Of a stretch of DNA of 64,000 nucleotides, positions 7,787 to 17,142 are shown piece by piece. The translations under genes were made by a program, and so were the position numbers. Numbering within the stretch: the first letter of the stretch is position 1; each line of letters begins with the position of its first letter. Under the pieces are notes generated by a model, which made no database searches, was not told the DNA's origin, and worked only from the letters and a program-made list of their open reading frames with translations. Source of the stretch: Stenotrophomonas humi (GTDB lineage Bacteria > Pseudomonadota > Gammaproteobacteria > Xanthomonadales > Xanthomonadaceae); contig NZ_LDJI01000026.1 of assembly GCF_001431415.1 (NCBI RefSeq), positions 62,001-126,000 of the forward strand, given 5' to 3'.

Positions 7787-9463
7787 TCAGTCGGCCAGTG
7801 GCGTGTCGCGCGCATCCACCACGCGGTTGCGGCCACTGCGCTTTGCCCGGTACATGGCATTGTCGGCACGGCGCAGCAGCGCGGCAACGTCGTTGTCGTC
7901 TGGGCGCAGTTCGGCAAGGCCGATGCTGGATGTGACCACCAGGCCATCGTGGTCCAGCCCGGCCGCCTGCAGGCTCACCCGCTCACGCAGCTGCTCCAGT
8001 CGCGGCAGGGCGACATCGGCGCTGCTGCCGGGCAGCAGGATCAGGAACTCCTCACCGCCCATGCGGATCACGTCACTGCGGTTGCGCACGCCCGATTCCA
8101 GCGTGCGGGCCACCGAGACCAGCACCTGGTCGCCCACATCGTGCCCGTAGCGGTCGTTGATCTGCTTGAACAGGTCGATATCCAGGAAGCCGATCGACAG
8201 GGGCTGCCCGTTCAAGCGCGTTTCCAGCAGGTACTGCTCCAGCTGGCGTAGCCCGGCTCGTCGATTGGGCAGCCCGGTCAACATGTCGGTATCGGCCAGC
8301 TGGCGCATCTCATCGCGCTGTTGGCGCATGTGGCCAAGGCTGCGGTTGAGCGAATAGGCCGACATCATCAGGAACCAGGTCACCACCAGCTGCGCCGCTT
8401 CGACGCGGTATTCGACCAGCAACCGGTTCCCTGAAACGTCGGCCAGCATCAACATCAGCAACGGCACCACGGCGACGATTCCGTCCACCACATGGTAGTG
8501 ACCACGTCGCAGCGACACGAAGCCGACGCCCAATGCGATCACGCAGGCCGCGGCGAACACACCGTCCAGTGCAACCGCCGTCACCGCCAGCATGTGGTGG
8601 GACATGAACGGCGTCAGCAGCGCCACCAGTCCCAGTGCGGCGGTCATCCAGAGCATTGCGCGGCGCGAATTGCGCACCGCTCGACGACCGCCACACAGAC
8701 GCCACAGCATCCAGATCATCACTCCGTAGCTCAGCGCGGAGATGGCCACCATCCACACCGGGGCAGCGCGCCCCACCGGCAGCCATGGCTCCGGGTACCC
8801 GCTGAGCCCACTGAGTATCGACTGCCAGACCACCAGCAATACGCAAACCAAGGCATAGGTCAGAAAATCCCGGCCGCGGGTGGTGAAGTACCCCATCAGC
8901 GCCGACAACGCCAGCGCCAACGCGATGGCGATGCAAGCCGTACGAATCAGCAGGCGGGCGGTATCGCTCTGCTGCACCGGACTGGGCGCGCCCAACCGCA
9001 CGGTGGGAATCCAGCGCGATTTGAGCGGCGGCTCCCACGCCACCAGGATCGGATCGGTATTGCCCGCTTTGGGCACCATCACCATGCCGATGCCGGCACG
9101 GAACCGCGAATCACGGGTGCGCGCATCCTGCATGTGCCCACACACCTGGCGTTCGCCGTGGGAAATCATCACCTCACCGGCAAACACATTGAACACATCC
9201 AGGGCCTGCGGTGCTCCGGGCCAGCCGCCCACCGGCGGCTGCACCTGGATGACATGGGTCAGCCGCGCCAGGATCTCGGGGGTACAGACACGCACCGGCG
9301 CCTGTTGGTCGGTCGCCTCGCCCAACAACAGGAAATCACGATCAACCTGCAGCGCCTGCGCCATGCCGGCCACCGGCCACAGCAACACCAGAAGCAGTAT
9401 CAACAGCCGCACCGCCCAGGCGCGACTGCTGCGCCCTCCTTTTGCCCCCCCGCCGTCCGCCAT
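7787..9463 (-). CDS. Membrane-bound GGDEF diguanylate cyclase with extracytoplasmic sensor
   Basis: A 558-residue inner-membrane protein. A signal-anchor (about residues 15-35) precedes a periplasmic region of about 150 residues, then roughly seven TM helices (residues 190-390, 7TMR-DISM-like), a short coiled linker and a GGDEF domain with RMGGEEF near residue 466. It should couple a periplasmic signal to cyclic di-GMP synthesis. The inhibitory-site position reads RNRS rather than RxxD, although an RSD lies one residue off. The ATG at 9463 has GGGAAG seven bases upstream. Confidence 0.85.
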   Translation of the reverse strand: MADGGGAKGGRSSRAWAVRLLILLLVLLWPVAGMAQALQVDRDFLLLGEATDQQAPVRVCTPEILARLTHVIQVQPPVGGWPGAPQALDVFNVFAGEVMISHGERQVCGHMQDARTRDSRFRAGIGMVMVPKAGNTDPILVAWEPPLKSRWIPTVRLGAPSPVQQSDTARLLIRTACIAIALALALSALMGYFTTRGRDFLTYALVCVLLVVWQSILSGLSGYPEPWLPVGRAAPVWMVAISALSYGVMIWMLWRLCGGRRAVRNSRRAMLWMTAALGLVALLTPFMSHHMLAVTAVALDGVFAAACVIALGVGFVSLRRGHYHVVDGIVAVVPLLMLMLADVSGNRLLVEYRVEAAQLVVTWFLMMSAYSLNRSLGHMRQQRDEMRQLADTDMLTGLPNRRAGLRQLEQYLLETRLNGQPLSIGFLDIDLFKQINDRYGHDVGDQVLVSVARTLESGVRNRSDVIRMGGEEFLILLPGSSADVALPRLEQLRERVSLQAAGLDHDGLVVTSSIGLAELRPDDNDVAALLRRADNAMYRAKRSGRNRVVDARDTPLAD

Positions 9464-9763
9464 GACTTCCCTTCTGCGTCCCCCGACGCAATCGGGCGGA
9501 TTATCGCAACAACACGGTGATGGCGATATGTGAAGACGCGAGGTGTGTTCAGCATGCCCCGGCATCGGACGGGCCTCTCACACGTCGTCCGCCGCCCGTC
9601 GATCGCCGCCAAGCTGCGCCGTGCCGGCACCGGACAGTGTGCGGCACTCCCCACCACCCGCAGGGAAGCCTCCTGAACACCGCGCGGAACAAAAAAGCGA
9701 GAGACAAAAAAAGACAACCCCGCGGATGCGGGGTTGTCCTGGTCAGCCGGGTTGTCGCCAGGC
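9464..9763. other. Intergenic stretch between helicase and cyclase genes
   Basis: About 300 bases without a gene. It carries the helicase terminator at its right end and, near 9475-9560, the presumed promoter region of the membrane cyclase. Short reading frames here look like chance frames. Nothing else is recognised. Confidence 0.5.
9713..9738 (-). terminator. Rho-independent terminator of the DEAD-box helicase gene
   Basis: An 11-bp stem GACAACCCCGC / GCGGGGTTGTC with a 4-base loop is followed on the reverse strand by seven T residues. It lies 26 bases after the helicase stop. Confidence 0.85.
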
Positions 9764-11719
9764 TTAGAAGTTGCGCGGACCGCGCGGCTTGAAGCCGTCA
9801 CGACGCGGATGCGCTGCCGGCGCACCCGGACGCAGACCCGGGCGACCGCCCGGCTTCTTGTCGAAACGCGGCTTGGACGGCGGCGCGGAACCTGCGTCCT
9901 CACCCTCTTCCAGACGGCGCATCTGCAACTGCTGGCCGGACACCCACACCTTCTTCAGGTGCTGCAGGACGTCGCTGGGCATGTCCGCCGGCAGGTCCAG
10001 CACCGAGTGGCCATCATGGATATCGATGCGACCGATGTAGCGGCTTTCCAGGCCTGCCTCGTTGGCGATGGCGCCGACGATGTTGGCCGGCTTCACGCCG
10101 TGGGTGTGGCCCACTTCGATGCGGTAGGTCTCCATGCCCGATTCCGGCGCGCTGCGCGGTGCCATTTCGCGACGCGGACGCTCGTTGAACTCGCCTTCGG
10201 CACGCGGCGGGCGCGGTGCGCGCTCGCCACCGGCGTCATGACGCGGGCCACGCTCAAAACGCGGCTCGAAGCGTGCGGGACGTTCACCGCGCTCGCCACG
10301 GTCATCACGACCACGCGAGAAACCACCGTCACGGTCACCGCGCTGCTGACGCTCCGGGCGATCGTTGTGCGAGGGCTGGCGCTCACGCACCTGCGGGCTC
10401 AGCAGGAACGGGGCATCGCCCTGCAGCAGCTTGGCCAGCGCAGCGGCGACTTCGACCGCCGGCACGTTGTTTTCGTTCTCGAAACGCTGCACCAGGTCGC
10501 GATAGAAATCGGTATCGCCACTGGCCAGCGTCTGGCTGATGCGCTCCATGAACTTGGACACGCGGGTGTCGTTGACCGCATCCACGCTCGGCAGCTGCAT
10601 TTCCTCGATCGGCTGGCGGGTCGCGCGCTCGATCTGGCGCAGCATGCCCTTCTCGCGCGGGGTCGCAAACAGGATCGCATCACCGCTGCGGCCAGCACGG
10701 CCGGTACGGCCGATACGGTGCACATAGCTTTCGGTGTCGTACGGGATGTCGTAATTCAGCACATGGCTGATGCGCTCCACGTCCAGGCCACGGGCAGCCA
10801 CGTCGGTGGCGACGAGGATGTCGAGCTTGCCTTCCTTCAGCTGGGCGATGGTGCGCTCGCGCTGGGCCTGCTGCATGTCGCCATTGATGGCGGCGGCGGC
10901 CAGGCCACGGGCCTGCAGCTTGCCGGCCAGTTCTTCAGTGGCAGCCTTGGTCCGCGCGAACACGATCATCGCGTCGAACGGCTCCACTTCCAGGATGCGG
11001 GTCAGCGCATCGAGCTTGTGCATGCCACTGACCCACCAGTAGCGCTGGCGGATGTTGGCCGAGGTGGTGGTCTTGGAGGCGATGGTCACTTCCACCGGGT
11101 CACGCAGGTAGGTCTGCGCGATGCGGCGGATCTGCTGCGGCATGGTGGCCGAGAACAGCGCGACCTGACGGCTTTCCGGCAGCTTCTTGAGCACGGCTTC
11201 GACGTCGTCGATGAAGCCCATGCGCAGCATTTCGTCGGCTTCGTCCAGGACCAGCGTCTTCAGCTCGGACAGGTCCAGGGTGCCGCGATTGAGGTGATCG
11301 ATCACGCGACCCGGGGTACCGACCACGACGTGCACGCCGCGGCGCAGGGCCGACAGCTGCTGGCCGTAGGGCTGGCCGCCGTATACCGGCAGCACGCGGA
11401 AGTTGGGCATGGCCACCGAGTAGCTCTGGAACGCTTCAGCCACCTGGATGGCCAGCTCACGGGTGGGGGCCAGCACCAGCACCTGCGGCTTGGTGGCGGA
11501 AAGGTCGATGTTGGACAGCACCGGCAGCGCGAAGGCACCGGTCTTGCCGGTACCGGTCTGCGCCTGGCCGAGCACGTCGCGACCTTGCAGCATGGCGGGA
11601 ATGGTGGCGGCCTGGATGGGCGACGGCGACTCGTAGCCAACAGCGGCTACGGCTTTCATCACAGGCTCTGAGAGGCCGAGATCTGCAAACAGCAGCGGCG
11701 CGGGGGATTCTTGGGTCAT
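9764..11719 (-). CDS. deaD: DEAD-box RNA helicase, DeaD/CsdA type
   Basis: A 651-residue ATP-dependent RNA helicase. The Q motif ends in SPIQ, motif I AQTGTGKT is at 53-60, PTRELA, TPGR, DEAD (near 160), SAT, and HRIGRTGRAGR follow in order. After the helicase core (to about residue 370) come a DeaD-type dimerisation region, an Arg/Gly/Asp-rich linker (about 440-520), a DbpA-like RNA-binding domain (about 525-600, ending near LDLPADMP) and a basic Arg/Gly/Pro tail. This layout fits DeaD/CsdA, used in ribosome assembly and cold adaptation. The start has GGAG five bases upstream. It diverges from the S4-domain gene across 187 bp. Confidence 0.92.
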   Translation of the reverse strand: MTQESPAPLLFADLGLSEPVMKAVAAVGYESPSPIQAATIPAMLQGRDVLGQAQTGTGKTGAFALPVLSNIDLSATKPQVLVLAPTRELAIQVAEAFQSYSVAMPNFRVLPVYGGQPYGQQLSALRRGVHVVVGTPGRVIDHLNRGTLDLSELKTLVLDEADEMLRMGFIDDVEAVLKKLPESRQVALFSATMPQQIRRIAQTYLRDPVEVTIASKTTTSANIRQRYWWVSGMHKLDALTRILEVEPFDAMIVFARTKAATEELAGKLQARGLAAAAINGDMQQAQRERTIAQLKEGKLDILVATDVAARGLDVERISHVLNYDIPYDTESYVHRIGRTGRAGRSGDAILFATPREKGMLRQIERATRQPIEEMQLPSVDAVNDTRVSKFMERISQTLASGDTDFYRDLVQRFENENNVPAVEVAAALAKLLQGDAPFLLSPQVRERQPSHNDRPERQQRGDRDGGFSRGRDDRGERGERPARFEPRFERGPRHDAGGERAPRPPRAEGEFNERPRREMAPRSAPESGMETYRIEVGHTHGVKPANIVGAIANEAGLESRYIGRIDIHDGHSVLDLPADMPSDVLQHLKKVWVSGQQLQMRRLEEGEDAGSAPPSKPRFDKKPGGRPGLRPGAPAAHPRRDGFKPRGPRNF

Positions 11720-11906
11720 GGGAACTCCGGGGGCACCGCCGCGAACGGGCGGGCGAAAAGACGCATATTGTGCGCCCTGAAACCCCTTGCTGTCGCGTGG
11801 GGGCCGAATGTCCGTTCAGCTGGCGCCCACGCCCCAGCCGCTGGGACGCCCCGATGGGCGGACCATTGGCGCACAATAGCGCCCGATTTTCTCCCTGTGA
11901 AGACCC

Positions 11907-12119
11907 ATGCAGCGCATCGATTTCGAGCTTGACCGTGAATACGTGGAACTGAAGCAGCTGCTCAAGCTGACCGACCTGGTCTCCAGCGGCGGCGAAGCCA
12001 AGATGATCATTGGCGAAGGCCAGGTGACCGTCGATGGCGAGGTCGAACTGCGCAAAGCCTGCAAAATCCGCACCGGCCAACGGGTTGTGCTGGGCGAAGT
12101 CGAGATCCACGTGGTGTGA
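11907..12119 (+). CDS. Small S4-domain RNA-binding protein (YbcJ-like)
   Basis: A 70-residue protein that is essentially a single S4 RNA-binding fold, with LKQLLKLTDLVSSGGEAK, then GEGQVTVDGE and a terminal RTGQRVVLG beta strand. Such YbcJ/YaaA-like proteins bind structured RNA, probably ribosomal, but the role is not established. It is monocistronic here. Its upstream region is shared with the helicase gene on the opposite strand, so both RNA-related genes may be regulated from one region. Confidence 0.85.
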   Translation: MQRIDFELDREYVELKQLLKLTDLVSSGGEAKMIIGEGQVTVDGEVELRKACKIRTGQRVVLGEVEIHVV

Positions 12120-12294
12120 CCGGCGGGCAATGGGGAGCCGGAAATGAAGGATCCCGCCGCCGTTGTACGCGTGCGGCCCGGCCTACGCCCTGCCCACGCG
12201 AACGACACTGTATCCAGCCATCCTCCATTTACGGCATCGAGCAGGGAATGAAAGATCCACCGCCTGCCCGCCCGTGCAGCGCGCGATCCATTCC

Positions 12295-13530
12295 CTAGCC
12301 CTGCAATCGGCTCCGCACCCAGCTTTCCACCATTCCCGGTTCCCGGTTGCCCGCCCCCTGCCGTTGCGTCAAATGGCCGGCAATCAGTTTTCTGAACGGC
12401 ACGACCCCGTGCGCGGCCCGCAATGCGGCTCCGCGCAGCAGCCGGGCCGGCAGGCGGCAGTCGTTGTACAACGCGGCGATGGCATTGGTGGCCTCGTACA
12501 ACGGCCGCGTCGCCAGCCGGTGGCCGCGCTCGTAGCGGGCCAGCGGCGCCGCCGCACCGATATCACTGCCCTGCCCTGCGGCCTCGTTGATCAACTGCGC
12601 CAGTCGCTGTTGGCTTTGCAGGCCGAAGTTGAAGCCGTGCGCGGTGACCGGATGCATGCCCACCGCCGCATCCCCCACCAGCGCGTAACGAGGGCCGACG
12701 AAGTGATGCGCATACACGCCGACCAGCGGATAGACATGACGGGTCCCGAGCGGCTGCATGTCGCCCAACCTGCGCTCGAAGAAACCGGTGACGGTACGGC
12801 CGAACGTGGCCTCATCCATCGCCGCCAGCTCCTGGATCTGCTGCGGCGGCAGGGTGATCACCGCCGACGCCTGGTTGCGCGGCAGCGGCAGCATGGCCAG
12901 GGTGCGGCCATAGCCGAACCACTCCCAGGCTTCATTGCGATGCGGACGTTCGCACTGCAGGCGGCACACCATCATCGACTTGCCGAAATCACGCATCTGC
13001 GCGCCGATGCCCATCATCCGTCGCGTTGCGGAGAAGCGGCTGTCGGCGGCCACCACCAACCGCGCCATCAGACGACGGCCGTCGGACAGGGTGACGGTGT
13101 TGTCCGTGCTGCCGGTTTCAATGGCGGTGACCGAGGTGCCATCCAGCACTTCCAGGCCGGCCTGACCCTGCACCGACTCCCACGCGGCACGCCGGATCAG
13201 ATGGTTGGGCACCAGCCAGCCAAGCTGGTCCACGTTCTCGCGCTCGGCGGCAAAGCCCAGCGCGAACGGCGATGTGCCGTTCATGACCCGGGCACTGCGC
13301 AGCGGTGAGATTTCCGCCGGATCAATGCGCTGCCACAGCCCCATGGCCTGCATGAGCTGGTGCGAGGCATGGGTGAGTGCGATCTCACGGCCGTCAAAGG
13401 CCGGCTCCGCCAACGCAGCGGCCGATTGCGGCTCGACCACGACCACCGACAAGCCACTGCCCGCCAGGCTGCGGGTCAGGCTCAATCCGGCCGGGCCGGC
13501 CCCCACCACCAGTACATCCACCTTGCGCAT
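12295..13530 (-). CDS. ubiM: FAD-dependent ubiquinone hydroxylase, UbiM type
   Basis: A 411-residue flavin monooxygenase of the UbiH/Coq6 family. The dinucleotide motif VVGAGPAG is at residues 8-15. A second FAD motif is seen in LVGDAAVGMHPVTAHGFNFG near residue 290. The block DGREIALTHASHQLMQAMG and the NGTSPFALGF segment resemble UbiM, which hydroxylates the ubiquinone ring (C5, in some species further positions) in an oxygen-dependent step. The ATG at 13530 has GGAG seven bases upstream; an in-frame ATG at 13545 is the alternative. Assignment to UbiM rather than UbiH/F/I rests on recalled motif similarity. Confidence 0.75.
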   Translation of the reverse strand: MRKVDVLVVGAGPAGLSLTRSLAGSGLSVVVVEPQSAAALAEPAFDGREIALTHASHQLMQAMGLWQRIDPAEISPLRSARVMNGTSPFALGFAAERENVDQLGWLVPNHLIRRAAWESVQGQAGLEVLDGTSVTAIETGSTDNTVTLSDGRRLMARLVVAADSRFSATRRMMGIGAQMRDFGKSMMVCRLQCERPHRNEAWEWFGYGRTLAMLPLPRNQASAVITLPPQQIQELAAMDEATFGRTVTGFFERRLGDMQPLGTRHVYPLVGVYAHHFVGPRYALVGDAAVGMHPVTAHGFNFGLQSQQRLAQLINEAAGQGSDIGAAAPLARYERGHRLATRPLYEATNAIAALYNDCRLPARLLRGAALRAAHGVVPFRKLIAGHLTQRQGAGNREPGMVESWVRSRLQG

Positions 13531-13721
13531 TTCAGACTCCGCCATGGCATTGGCGCCCAGCCTAAACAGGCGGGTGTAAGGAAACATTGATCTGGATCAG
13601 GTACAGCGCAGAAGGAAGCCAGTGAGCAGGCGCGAGGAATGAGCAGCGGCATCAGCCGGCCTCCCGCTTCTACGGCCGGGGCAAGCGCCGCCACGGCGAT
13701 GCTCACCCTACGAAAACGAAA

Positions 13722-13742
13722 CGGGCACCTTGCCGGTGCCCG
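13722..13742 (-). terminator. Terminator after the DUF4019 gene
   Basis: An 8-bp stem CGGGCACC / GGTGCCCG with a 5-base loop is followed on the reverse strand by a T-rich run (TTTCGTTTTCG). It lies about 25 bases after the stop codon of the gene at 13767. Confidence 0.7.
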
Positions 13743-13766
13743 CTCCCGAACCGGTGGCGCCTGCGA

Positions 13767-14300
13767 TCAGTTGTTTGCGGCGCGGAGGCTGTAACCGGAG
13801 GCGCGCCAGACTTTGTCTTCGTCCAGGCGGAATGACACCAGTTCGCGTACCGGCTGCGCATTGTTGGCAAACCGCGTGGGGAAGCTGACGTTGACGTAGA
13901 TGCCTTCAGGCACCGCCGCGCCGGCCGGGTATTGCACCCGGGTGATCGAGGGCTTGCCCCGTGAAACCAACGTACCCAAACGGTTGCGATCCGCGCTGAC
14001 GTTGCTGGCGAACTGATCGCGTGTCACCGCCTTGCGGGCCACCGCCGATGCGCCGTCCCAGACCTGCGCGGCCTGGTTGGAATCGACCAGCTGCGCCACC
14101 CGCTGCGCAGCAAGCCCCATTTCCTCATCCTGCCGGGCCAACTGCGCCTGCTGGGCCGCACTCAGGACCGGACCCGGACGCGCGGAGGCCGCTGCGGCAG
14201 GAGCAGGAGCCGCCTGAGCCGGTGTTGTCGGTGTCTGCGCCATCAGCGCTCCGACTGGCAGGCAAAAGGACAGGACCATCAGCACACAACTGGGACGCAT
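13767..14300 (-). CDS. Exported DUF4019 protein
   Basis: A 177-residue secreted protein. A signal peptide (residues 1-22, ending ALMAQ) is followed by an Ala/Pro-rich low-complexity linker to about residue 48. The C-terminal domain has W near AAQVWDGASAVARKAVTRDQF and a RYSL-type end, which fits DUF4019, a family of unknown function. The ATG at 14300 has GGAG upstream. It lies 79 bases downstream of the ClpP-like lipoprotein gene on the same strand, and the two probably form an operon ending at the terminator at 13722. Confidence 0.75.
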   Translation of the reverse strand: MRPSCVLMVLSFCLPVGALMAQTPTTPAQAAPAPAAAASARPGPVLSAAQQAQLARQDEEMGLAAQRVAQLVDSNQAAQVWDGASAVARKAVTRDQFASNVSADRNRLGTLVSRGKPSITRVQYPAGAAVPEGIYVNVSFPTRFANNAQPVRELVSFRLDEDKVWRASGYSLRAANN

Positions 14301-14379
14301 AGCTCTCTCCACGACGCTGTCAGTTGAACGGAAGCGCCATCCAATCACGAAATCGTGCCCTTCACACAAACAGCGAGGT

Positions 14380-15513
14380 TCAGTTCCGCTGCGGGGGGAC
14401 AGCCAGCTGCGCGGCGGCCGGTGCCGAGGTGGCCGATTCCGCTGAGGGTATCGCCACCGGCTCGGGTACCAGCAAGGCCGTGCCGATCTCCGACAACGGG
14501 CTTTCGTCCGGGCACACGTCGTCCGGGAATCCGAAGCGTTCCTTCAGGGTCTGGCCGCAACTGTTGACCGTCTCCAGGTCGACCCCTTCCACCTTGCATT
14601 CGCGATCGAAGGCAACCAGGAACGCATCCTTGCGACGCACGAAATCGTCACCGCATTTGCGCATCTGCTTGATCCGCTCCAGATCGTCCTGCACGGCATT
14701 GGTGCCGTCCAGGCCGAACTGCTTGAGCTCATCATTGGTCAGCAGGCGCAGGCTGCGGTTGGGTACGGTCATCATCAGATCGGCCACCCCCACCGCCACG
14801 CCATTGCGCTGCAGATAATCCTTCACGTTGTCGTAGACCTCGTGCAGCTCCTTGTTCAATTCCGCACGCGACGAGGCGGTGGAGCTGATGCGCATCATCC
14901 TGTGGATGCCCACCTTGCCGGAGATCAGCCGGTTGTCGCCGGCGGCCAGCACGAACACGCAGGCGCTGTGACAGATGGAGCCTTCGCGCACCCAGATGGT
15001 CCAACCCGATGCACCGATGTTGTCGCCGGCGACGATGGCGGCTTCCACCTGGCCGCCACTGGAATCCAGGTCAAGGATGCGACGGCTGATCTTCATCGCG
15101 TCCGCCACCACCGCCAGCCGCGACACCAGCGCCGTGAAGGACGGGTTGATCTTGCCGGCGTAGCGCACGCGTACCAGTCCACGTTCCTGACAGGGTGCCA
15201 GGGCCGCATCCACCGACGCGCGGTCCAATGCCTCCAGCGCGATGCCATCGCCGGCCTCGCCTGCGTAATCGGTATCGCAGCTGACCCAGGCCTTGCCGTT
15301 CTCCAGTGCGACCTCAGGCCATTCGCGGCCCTTGCTCGGCAACACCGGCGCGACCGGCGCGGGCGCATCCGCCGCATTGATCGAGACCATATGGTCACCA
15401 TCGGCGGCCAATGCCGCGGCAGCATCCGCCACCGGCTTGGCCACCGGTTCCTGACGATTGCAGGCCACCAGCCCGAGACACAACAACGACAACCAGCAGA
15501 ATCTGGGCAACAT
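14380..15513 (-). CDS. ClpP-like (crotonase-fold) periplasmic lipoprotein
   Basis: A 377-residue lipoprotein with a lipobox ending LGLVAC near residue 18. The mature part has the look of a ClpP/crotonase-fold protein of the COG3904 kind: LDLDSSGGQVEAAI (oxyanion-type turn), then ICHSACVFVLAAGDNR, where the Ser before Ala-Cys sits where ClpP-like proteases carry the nucleophile, then VGIHRM. The His of IHRM could be the general base. No family function is established. The C-terminal 60 residues are Pro/Ala-rich and probably disordered. The ATG at 15513 begins a good signal peptide. It is the first gene of a likely two-gene operon with a DUF4019 protein. Confidence 0.7.
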   Translation of the reverse strand: MLPRFCWLSLLCLGLVACNRQEPVAKPVADAAAALAADGDHMVSINAADAPAPVAPVLPSKGREWPEVALENGKAWVSCDTDYAGEAGDGIALEALDRASVDAALAPCQERGLVRVRYAGKINPSFTALVSRLAVVADAMKISRRILDLDSSGGQVEAAIVAGDNIGASGWTIWVREGSICHSACVFVLAAGDNRLISGKVGIHRMMRISSTASSRAELNKELHEVYDNVKDYLQRNGVAVGVADLMMTVPNRSLRLLTNDELKQFGLDGTNAVQDDLERIKQMRKCGDDFVRRKDAFLVAFDRECKVEGVDLETVNSCGQTLKERFGFPDDVCPDESPLSEIGTALLVPEPVAIPSAESATSAPAAAQLAVPPQRN

Positions 15514-15677
15514 GGCGCGCAAGAGCTTCCCTACTACGGCGCAACGGGCGCCGGAAAGCACACAGTCTAGTGCGGCTGGCCGTTCCCGCTGCAATCCTCG
15601 CTAAACAACGGATCGTCATGAGCATTGATGTCCGGAATTGACCAGTGCAGCGCGCGCAACGGGCCTAGACTGGCCGC

Positions 15678-17141
15678 ATGCACACACCGTCCATGCCCAC
15701 CCACGATCAATGCGAACAGGCCCGACTGGCCCGCGATGCGCGGTTTGACGGGCTGTTCTTCACCGCCGTGCGCTCCACCGGCATCTATTGCCGGCCGGTG
15801 TGCCCGGCGCCGCCGCCGCGCCCGCGCAATGTCAGTTACTACCCGAGCGCCGCCGCTGCCACCGCCGCAGGCTACCGGCCCTGCCTGCGTTGCCGGCCGG
15901 AACTGTCGCCCGACGACGCCAGCCTGCTGCAGGACCACACCCTGCACCGCGCCCTGACCCTGCTCAACGAGGGCATCCTGCAGGACCAATCGGCCGCGGC
16001 ACTGGCAACGGCGATGGGCCTGAGCGCACGCCAGCTGCAACGCCTGTTCGTCGCCCGTCTCGGCGCCACCCCGGCACAGCTGCATTCCACGCGGCGCCTG
16101 CTGCTGGCCAAGCAATTGCTGACCGAAACCGCCTTGCCGGTCACCCAGATCGCCCTGGCAGCTGGCTTCAACAGCCTGCGTCGCTTCAACAGCGCCTTCC
16201 TGGAAGGCTGCGGCATGCCGCCCAGTGCGCTGCGCTGCCAACGGGGCGTGGTCAACGGCGGCGAGCCGACCCTGCGCCTGGCTTATCGGCCGCCACTGGA
16301 TTTCAGCGCGATGCTGGCGTTCCTGCGCAAACGCTCACTGCCGGGCATCGAATGCATCACTGAAGACAGCTACCAGCGGGTGATCGTGGCCAACGGCAGC
16401 GCCAGCCTGATCCGCGTCACCGCCGACCCGAAGCGCCCGGAGCTGCGCCTGCAACTGGGCACCACCGATCCACGTGCCATTCCCGCGATCGTCGCGCGCG
16501 TGCGCAGGGTGTTCGATCTCGATGCCGACCTGACCACCGTGCATGCCAGTCTCATGCACGAGCCATTGCTCGCGCGCGGCATCGCCCAGCGCCCCGGCCT
16601 GCGCATTCCCGGCGGCTGGGACGGCTTTGAAGTGGCCGCACGTGCGGTGCTCGGCCAGCAGGTCAGCGTGGCGGCGGCCACCACCTTGGCGCGACGGCTG
16701 GTGGATCGCTTTGGCGACCACTTGCCCGGCATGCCGGAAGGCCTGGACCGCCAGTTCCCGGCGGCGGCCACGCTGATGGAGGCACCGCTGGAATCCATTG
16801 GCCTGCCCCGCACCCGCGCGGCCACTCTGCGCGCGGTGGCACGTGCCTGCGCCGAGGGTCGCCTGGATTTCAGCCGTGCGCAGACGCTGGAGCATTTCGT
16901 CCAACACGCCACGGCCCTGCCCGGCATCGGCCCGTGGACCGCGCACTACATGGCACTGCGGGCGATGGGCATGCCCGACGCATTCCCCGCCGGCGACCTG
17001 GTGCTGCAACAGGTGCTGGGCGAAGGCCAGCGTCTGAGTGAACGTGCCACCGAGGCACGCTCTCAGGCCTGGCGCCCGTGGCGTGCCTACGCGGTGTTGC
17101 ACCTGTGGCATTTGTCTGCCGAACCGACCAAGGAGTCCTGA
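15678..17141 (+). CDS. Ada sensor-AlkA fusion: 3-methyladenine DNA glycosylase
   Basis: A 487-residue fusion. Residues 1-80 form an Ada-type zinc domain with Cys38, Cys42, Cys69 and Cys72; Cys38 (GIYCRPVC) matches the residue that accepts methyl groups from methylphosphotriesters. An AraC-type helix-turn-helix follows (about 90-190), then an AlkA glycosylase domain with the hairpin LPGIGPWTAHYMALRAMG and the catalytic Asp in PAGDLVLQQ. The protein likely senses alkylation, activates transcription and removes alkylated bases. The methyltransferase half of E. coli Ada is missing and is supplied by the next gene, which starts 1 base after this stop. Confidence 0.9.
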   Translation: MHTPSMPTHDQCEQARLARDARFDGLFFTAVRSTGIYCRPVCPAPPPRPRNVSYYPSAAAATAAGYRPCLRCRPELSPDDASLLQDHTLHRALTLLNEGILQDQSAAALATAMGLSARQLQRLFVARLGATPAQLHSTRRLLLAKQLLTETALPVTQIALAAGFNSLRRFNSAFLEGCGMPPSALRCQRGVVNGGEPTLRLAYRPPLDFSAMLAFLRKRSLPGIECITEDSYQRVIVANGSASLIRVTADPKRPELRLQLGTTDPRAIPAIVARVRRVFDLDADLTTVHASLMHEPLLARGIAQRPGLRIPGGWDGFEVAARAVLGQQVSVAAATTLARRLVDRFGDHLPGMPEGLDRQFPAAATLMEAPLESIGLPRTRAATLRAVARACAEGRLDFSRAQTLEHFVQHATALPGIGPWTAHYMALRAMGMPDAFPAGDLVLQQVLGEGQRLSERATEARSQAWRPWRAYAVLHLWHLSAEPTKES

Positions 17142-17142
17142 C

